Shown here piece after piece: positions 41,525 to 47,500 of a stretch of DNA of 64,000 nt (the stretch's first letter is position 1; each line of letters starts with the position of its first letter). Source of the stretch: Takifugu bimaculatus (lineage: Eukaryota > Chordata > Actinopteri > Tetraodontiformes > Tetraodontidae); NCBI GenBank assembly GCA_004026145.2, contig CP034986.1, positions 7,990,929-8,054,928 on the forward strand, in the 5' to 3' direction. The position numbers were made by a program, and so were the translations under genes. A model generated the notes under the pieces. The model did no database searches, had not been told where the DNA came from, and saw nothing but the letters and a program-made list of their open reading frames with translations.

Positions 41525-44500
41525 GGAGGAAGATGAGGAGGAGGAAGAGGAAGAGGAGGTAGGAGGGTAGAGGAGAAGAGGATGGAGGAGGAATGTAGGA
41601 AGAGGAAGAGGAGGAGGAGGAAGAGGAAGAGGAGAAAGAGGAGGAGGAAGAGAAAGAGGAGTAGGAAGAGAAGGATGAAGAGGAGGAAGAGGAGGAGGAA
41701 GAAGGAGGAAGAGGAGGAGAAGAAGAGGAGGGGAAAGGGGGAGAGTGAGGCATGAGAGGAGGAAGAGGAGGAAGAAGAGGAGGAGAAGGAGGTCTGGGTG
41801 GAGGTCAGCCCACACAAACATTGAATCTTTATGATCTCAGGAGGACGGGCTGCCAAGGATGCAATGAGGCCGAACCATCTCTCACACACCAGCCTCTGTC
41901 CTCCATACCTGCCCCCCCCCCCCCACCACCACCACCCCCCCCTCATTTCTGCCCTCCCCCACCACCACCACCACCCCCCCCCCCTCATTTCGCCCCCCCC
42001 CCCCCCCATCAACCTGCGCTCTTTATTCCTTTATCCATCCATCTCGTCCACACTGAGCCGCCTCTCTTCACACAGACAAACCCAAAAACAAGCTGGTAAA
42101 CTTCAGGAAACAATTAAGGAGCCAAAGCGGCAGTGATGGAGGCCCCATGTGGAGCAGGAAGAGCGCGAGGTGGAGAGGGCGGGAAGAGCGCGAGGTGGAG
42201 AGGGCGGGAAGAGCGCCGCCGTCCACGCCGACTCCTGAATGCTGCAGCGTCTCCGTAGCGACGGGGGATGAGTGGAGGGACGAGGACACCAGCTGGCTGC
42301 AGCGGACAACTGCACCTGCGGAGGTTGTTTCTCAACTGCACCTGCGGAGGTTGTTTCTCAAATATTCCTCAAATGTTGCAGCTGAAATTAACGTCCCATT
42401 TTCTCCATTGATCTTTCAAAGGAAGCAAACAAGTTTTTCAGAATAATGATCCCCCCCCGGAACGCTCCAACACGCCACATCAGAGCGGCCGCCCACTCGG
42501 GCTAGCTTAGGTGTCTGCAGGCTCCGCGTCCAAAATTCACCCACTCCTGAACGGCGCTCAGCGCTGGTTCACACTCTCTTTGGTGCTTTTGGCTAACGGC
42601 TACCTGTGAGGGTGTCAGTGGGAAGCTAGCGCAAGTGTGACGACCAGAATCTGTCAGAAATGTCTGAACTACCGAAGCGCTGCGCTAACGATCAGGCCTG
42701 GGAAACTCAGAAGGGAGTGAGTACAGCTTCCCTCTGCTCCCTGATTCAGCCTTGCCCCTCTTCCAACTCTTCTTAACCCTTTATCTCCCCCCCCACCGGT
42801 GCCCTGGAGCCAGGCTTTGGCCCGCTCGCGCACACAAAGACACCGAATCAGGACCTGAATCAATCCCGCTCTTGATGAAATCGGGCGAAAAGGGATGATG
42901 GATACGGCAGATGGGGGCGCAGAAAATGAGACCAGCGATTCCCCTCCGCTCCCACGCCACCGCCGCCACCCCCCGCCGATGGCGTCACCGCGGCCAAAGA
43001 CCCTCAGACGGCGGCTGTGATTAAGTGCGATTACTTCTGTCTGGAGCTGGCAGGTCCCAGGGGTGGAAAACAAAAGAACGCCTTTGAAGTTGGAGAACAG
43101 AGGAGGATCTTTCGGTAGCGCGCGGAACGGTTCGGAACGTAACCCCGGACTCAGGAGGACGGGACCGGCGCCCAGGTAGCCGAGCAGAGGGTGCAGGTCT
43201 CTACGAACGTGCGTTGCTAGGCAGAGAACCAGACGCCTAGCTAACCGCCCCCCCACGACAAGTTCAATCTGTGACATGCAGCGTTTCTGAGAGGCATCGT
43301 GTCCTGCCCATAAATTCTTCTTGTACCCCCACCGTCGCCCTATCGGGGCGACACGCGGGGGCCTCGGCGCACACGTGCGCTCGCCCAAATGGACCGTGCC
43401 AGGAGCGCTGACCCACCCCCTCTCCCCATCGATCCCCGCGCCGCCACGTCCTGATAAATAAAGCAATAAAATGTGCCGGAAAGACAAAACAAGGGGGGAA
43501 AAGACGAGGGAGAGGAGGCGCAGAGGGCTATAATTAGTAAGTGATTAACGAGCCGGCGTCAGACGGGTCCAACATCATTGATTGGGATGTTGTGCAACGC
43601 CGCTGCAGCGAAAATGAGCTAGCCTTGGGAAGCAGCGGCGGGGTCAGGAGCGCACGTGCTGTTGTTTCCAGCCGATGGTCATTAGTGAGAACACAAAGGT
43701 AGAGCCTGTGATGTCGGGCAGATCAAAGCCCCCCGAGACCCCCGTGAGAACACTTCAAAGTAATAAAAACACAGGTTGTGCTAATTCTTTTACGCGTAGA
43801 ACCTTCTAATTCTGGCACCATCAGCATTTACACAGGATGCTAACATCTGAGCACGTTTTCTCAATGTTAATGATTGCCATGGTAACGGCAGCTACGTTTT
43901 GAGGCTTTTATTGTGCTTCTATATACATTAAGCTAAGTCTGCCCAAAATGCTACCAACAAAAGCTAGCCTTTTAGCATCAAATGTTTTTGATCAGATGAT
44001 ATTGTGCTGACGCCCATGTGTAATGTCTTGATTTTTCAAATGTCAGCGAATTCTCGCCACACAGAGACGCAAATGCAGCGTGAAATGGGGGTGGGGGAAG
44101 TACATCAAAGCTAAAGTGCTGAACATCAAAGCAACAGTGTTCCGTTTTGCTTCAAGCGACCATCCGTCTTATTTTTTCAGCTAACATTTCACTGATGAGG
44201 TGACGAGAGAGCTGAATTTCAGATCCACCTCTCGCACAGCGGGAGAACGAAGCGCGGTCGGAGGAGGATGGAATGCTGAGGACGGCAGAACAGTGGTCTC
44301 AGCTTCCTTCCCGTCTAACGTGCCAACATCAATACTCTTTAGCGTACAGCTGGGCTGGAACGTCACATGTGGAGTAACAACACTCCGTCCTTGCTGTGAC
44401 TTTTGTTGTTTCCGTTTATGCTACGCCAGCGAGCTAAAAATGACTGCAACCACAATGAGGAAGTGGAAAAAGGAACGGCGGAGTTCAAAGTTGCCGCTCT

Positions 44501-47500
44501 CACCTTCTCATTGTTGTAGTACGCCAGGCTCTCGCCGTCGAGTCGCACCCACCTCCTCTGGAACACGCACTTCCTGCAACGAAGGGGGAAAGACGATGAT
44601 GAATGCAAATGTAATCCGTCTGGCTCGCTCGGCGTGGCAGACACCAGTCAAGTAAGCCGCATTAAAGCCTAAAAATAAAGACGCATGGAGATGGAGAGCA
44701 ATTTAGCTAAGATCGCCCAGAATGGGGACTCGTATTTCATCAAGTGCGGCATTGATTCGTTTTGTCACCAGCTGTCATTAAGCGTAATCAAAGCAAACGA
44801 GCGCTTTCCAGCCGGGATATTGAGGAGAGCGAGGATGGCGCGATAGCGGCTGATGGCGCCCGATGGCGCCCGACATCAACCAGATAAACTCCGTTTGGAG
44901 GTGGGCGGGTGTTGTGGGTCACCTACCCTTGAGGGGACAGCTTGTCCAGCCAGCCCGCCTTCAGCACCGGCGATTTCCCGGCGCCGTAGAAGCAGGCATA
45001 CGGCGAGATATCGGGCATGGCCGCGGCGGTGGTGTCCTCCAGGGCGTCGGTGGGCAGCGAGTACAGCTCACACTCCACCATATCTAAAGACCCCAGCGGG
45101 GGGCCAGACGAGGCCGGCTCACCGGGGGCACCGTCAGAGGTCAGAATCCTGGCACACTCGGTCACGGTCGAATACTCATCTTCGGGAGTTCGGGTGGGAT
45201 CTTCCTTGGACTCTTTCGGCTTAGCGGCCTTTTCCCTGTTGACGGACGTGAAATTTGATACTTTTATGGGAGCATGACGCGACACCCATGTGGCTCGGGC
45301 TGTAAGTGCGCACGTAGCTTAGCTTATAAGAAGGAACTGCGATAGGATAAAAATTCAAAGCTAATTCCTCCAAGCTAAGCCATTCTGTACGATGTTTCTG
45401 CTAATTCTTCCCATCCCAATGCTAATCTAAGGTGACTTAATTAGCTGGTTAAAGAGACTAAACTGTTGTATCTGCTAAGGTGACAAGAAATGCTAAGGCG
45501 CCATTTACGAGGATAATGCAGAGCAGAATTCCACCCAGTAGTTGCGCTCATCAAAGATCCAAAAGCTAATCATCAAAACAAAAACAGAGAGTTTCATTGC
45601 ATATTTATGACTGGCGGCCCAGTGGCTCCGCCCCTCCTCCCGCGCTCGCCTCATGTTTGTATTTGCTTCCGCACCGTTTAATCAAACAAGCTACTGTTTG
45701 TTCATTAACAAGCTACAAAAACAAACTGGCTCGAGCGGAACGGCGTCATCCCAGCTCCAGCTTTTATGCTGGGATGAGCTAGCGGTCGTCATTAACATAC
45801 AGACATGAAGGTGGAATCGATCGTATCCAGCGTTCACTGGGAAAAGCTAATCAGCGGGATTCCCAAAGTGTCACAGATCTGAGAGAGCAAATGTTGAGCT
45901 ACCCTCCTAAACTCACCCTCAAACATTTCTGATTTACAGCATAGCCTTGGGACGTAGCTAGCATACCTGTTTTTCTTCTTTAACTTGTCCCTAAAACCTT
46001 TGTGGAACACTTCTTTAGCGCCTCGATCCTGCAGAACACATGAACACACGTCAGAGGTGAAAGAAGTCGGAAGACGTTCGCTCCATTCATGTTTGCTTTA
46101 GCTGCTAGCTGCTAGCTGACATTTCCATTCCCCTGAAGCAAATCCAGCATTTCTTTATTTTTTTTATCCTGTTAGTTGCTTTTATATTGTAACTGTAACG
46201 TTTAAAGATGTAAACAGGCTGACTGTTAGCATTAGCTACACAACGGATTGGCTTCTGGTGGGGAACTTTTCACGAGCGCTAGCGGTGCCAGAGGGCCACC
46301 TTACCAGAGCGCCGTCGGGGTTGTTGTACAGGCACAACTCGCCGTAGGGAACAATCGGCGCCGAGGTTCTTTGAAGAGGAGCTGAAAAGAACAAAGACAA
46401 CAAAAGTGTTCTTTGATGACATTCAGGCTTTGGTCAGTACAAAGGGGAGGGTCTGAACACGGCAGAACGAGGGAACGTAAAATCCCTCTCTGAAGTGCCA
46501 GCTGGGACCTTGATCCTCATTCTGCCTTGAACAGGCTGAATCAGCGCCAAGGTCCAGTCGGTGGTCGTTGGCAGCAAAAGACAAAGAAGAAGAGCGACAT
46601 CGGCCGGACGCCATTAGTCCGGAGACCCGCGGTGACCCTGCGTGGGCCGCCGCCCGTCACCGTGACAAATGGAACCGCCTCCTCGCGAGGGCTCGGTCCG
46701 AAAATCGAAGTGCCAAACGGACTCGCGGGGATCCAGATGTGAAGCTCTACGCACAGTAAACAATAGAGCCATTACTGAAGGACACGGAGGGCGCACGCCG
46801 GGCTTCATGAAGAGGTCAGAGCGGTCCACGCCGCTGCAGCAGCGCTCTCGGAGGACTGATCGCAACCATCAATCATCATCCATCAGCTGACCTTCGGGCC
46901 ACTGCCGGGTTTCTCCAAGGAGCCGCGGGACGCTACTGTACTCAGTTCCTGTCAGATTCTCTCCCTCCCGCGGCCACAGAGGCAGAGGCCGCCGCTTCTT
47001 TATCTGCTCCTGACCCGCCGCCGCGCCGTCATTACAGAGGGAATTGATTTTTGCGCATCCGGCTTTTCGTTGGCGTCGGGTTTGGCGTCCTCGGCGGCGG
47101 TCCCGCACGCCCCCGTCGGAATATCAATGACATGTGGAACGCTGAATATCTGTTGTGGCCGTTGCTCTTCCTTAAAAGGAGTGGAAAACTAGCATGCTAA
47201 GAGGCTAAACTAACATTTGAGGGGCTAGATTCTCGTACTGGAGGATTTTATTAGCATGCTAGCCTCACGTAGCCTCGTGATTTAACTATTAAAAATCACA
47301 AAGTGCGTCAGATTGTAGCAATACTTCCACCGACAGTGTTTAGACGCTGTTTAGCTCATTTTAGCATCCGGCGTTTTACAAACTAACACCGCGAGGCCAG
47401 AAACTGTCGCGCCGACTTTTCTGTCGCGCGTTACACCTCGTTTCACACGAATCCCGCCAAAAATTAAAATAAATAAATAAATAAACGTCGACTTGTGGGA

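Larger units (their letters stand above)
38584..44503. other. arap2 intron 6
   Basis: 5.9 kb, the longest intron. It holds the 14-17-bp minisatellite 39981-40733, the polypurine tract 41387-41795, C-runs 41910-42007 and two short tandem duplications (42161-42210, 42307-42358). A 272-codon minus-strand open frame at 42669-43487 lacks an ATG start and any recognised domain. Confidence 0.65.

Noticed and set aside
41212..42012. 266-codon Leu/Ser/Pro-rich frame on the minus strand with multiple apparent membrane segments
   Set aside because: Translation of the polypurine/polypyrimidine tract; the hydrophobic runs come from CTC/TCC repeats.
42669..43487. 272-codon minus-strand frame in arap2 intron 6
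   Set aside because: It opens with TTG, has no recognised domain, no splice context and ordinary GC-rich composition. The length is within chance for such DNA.
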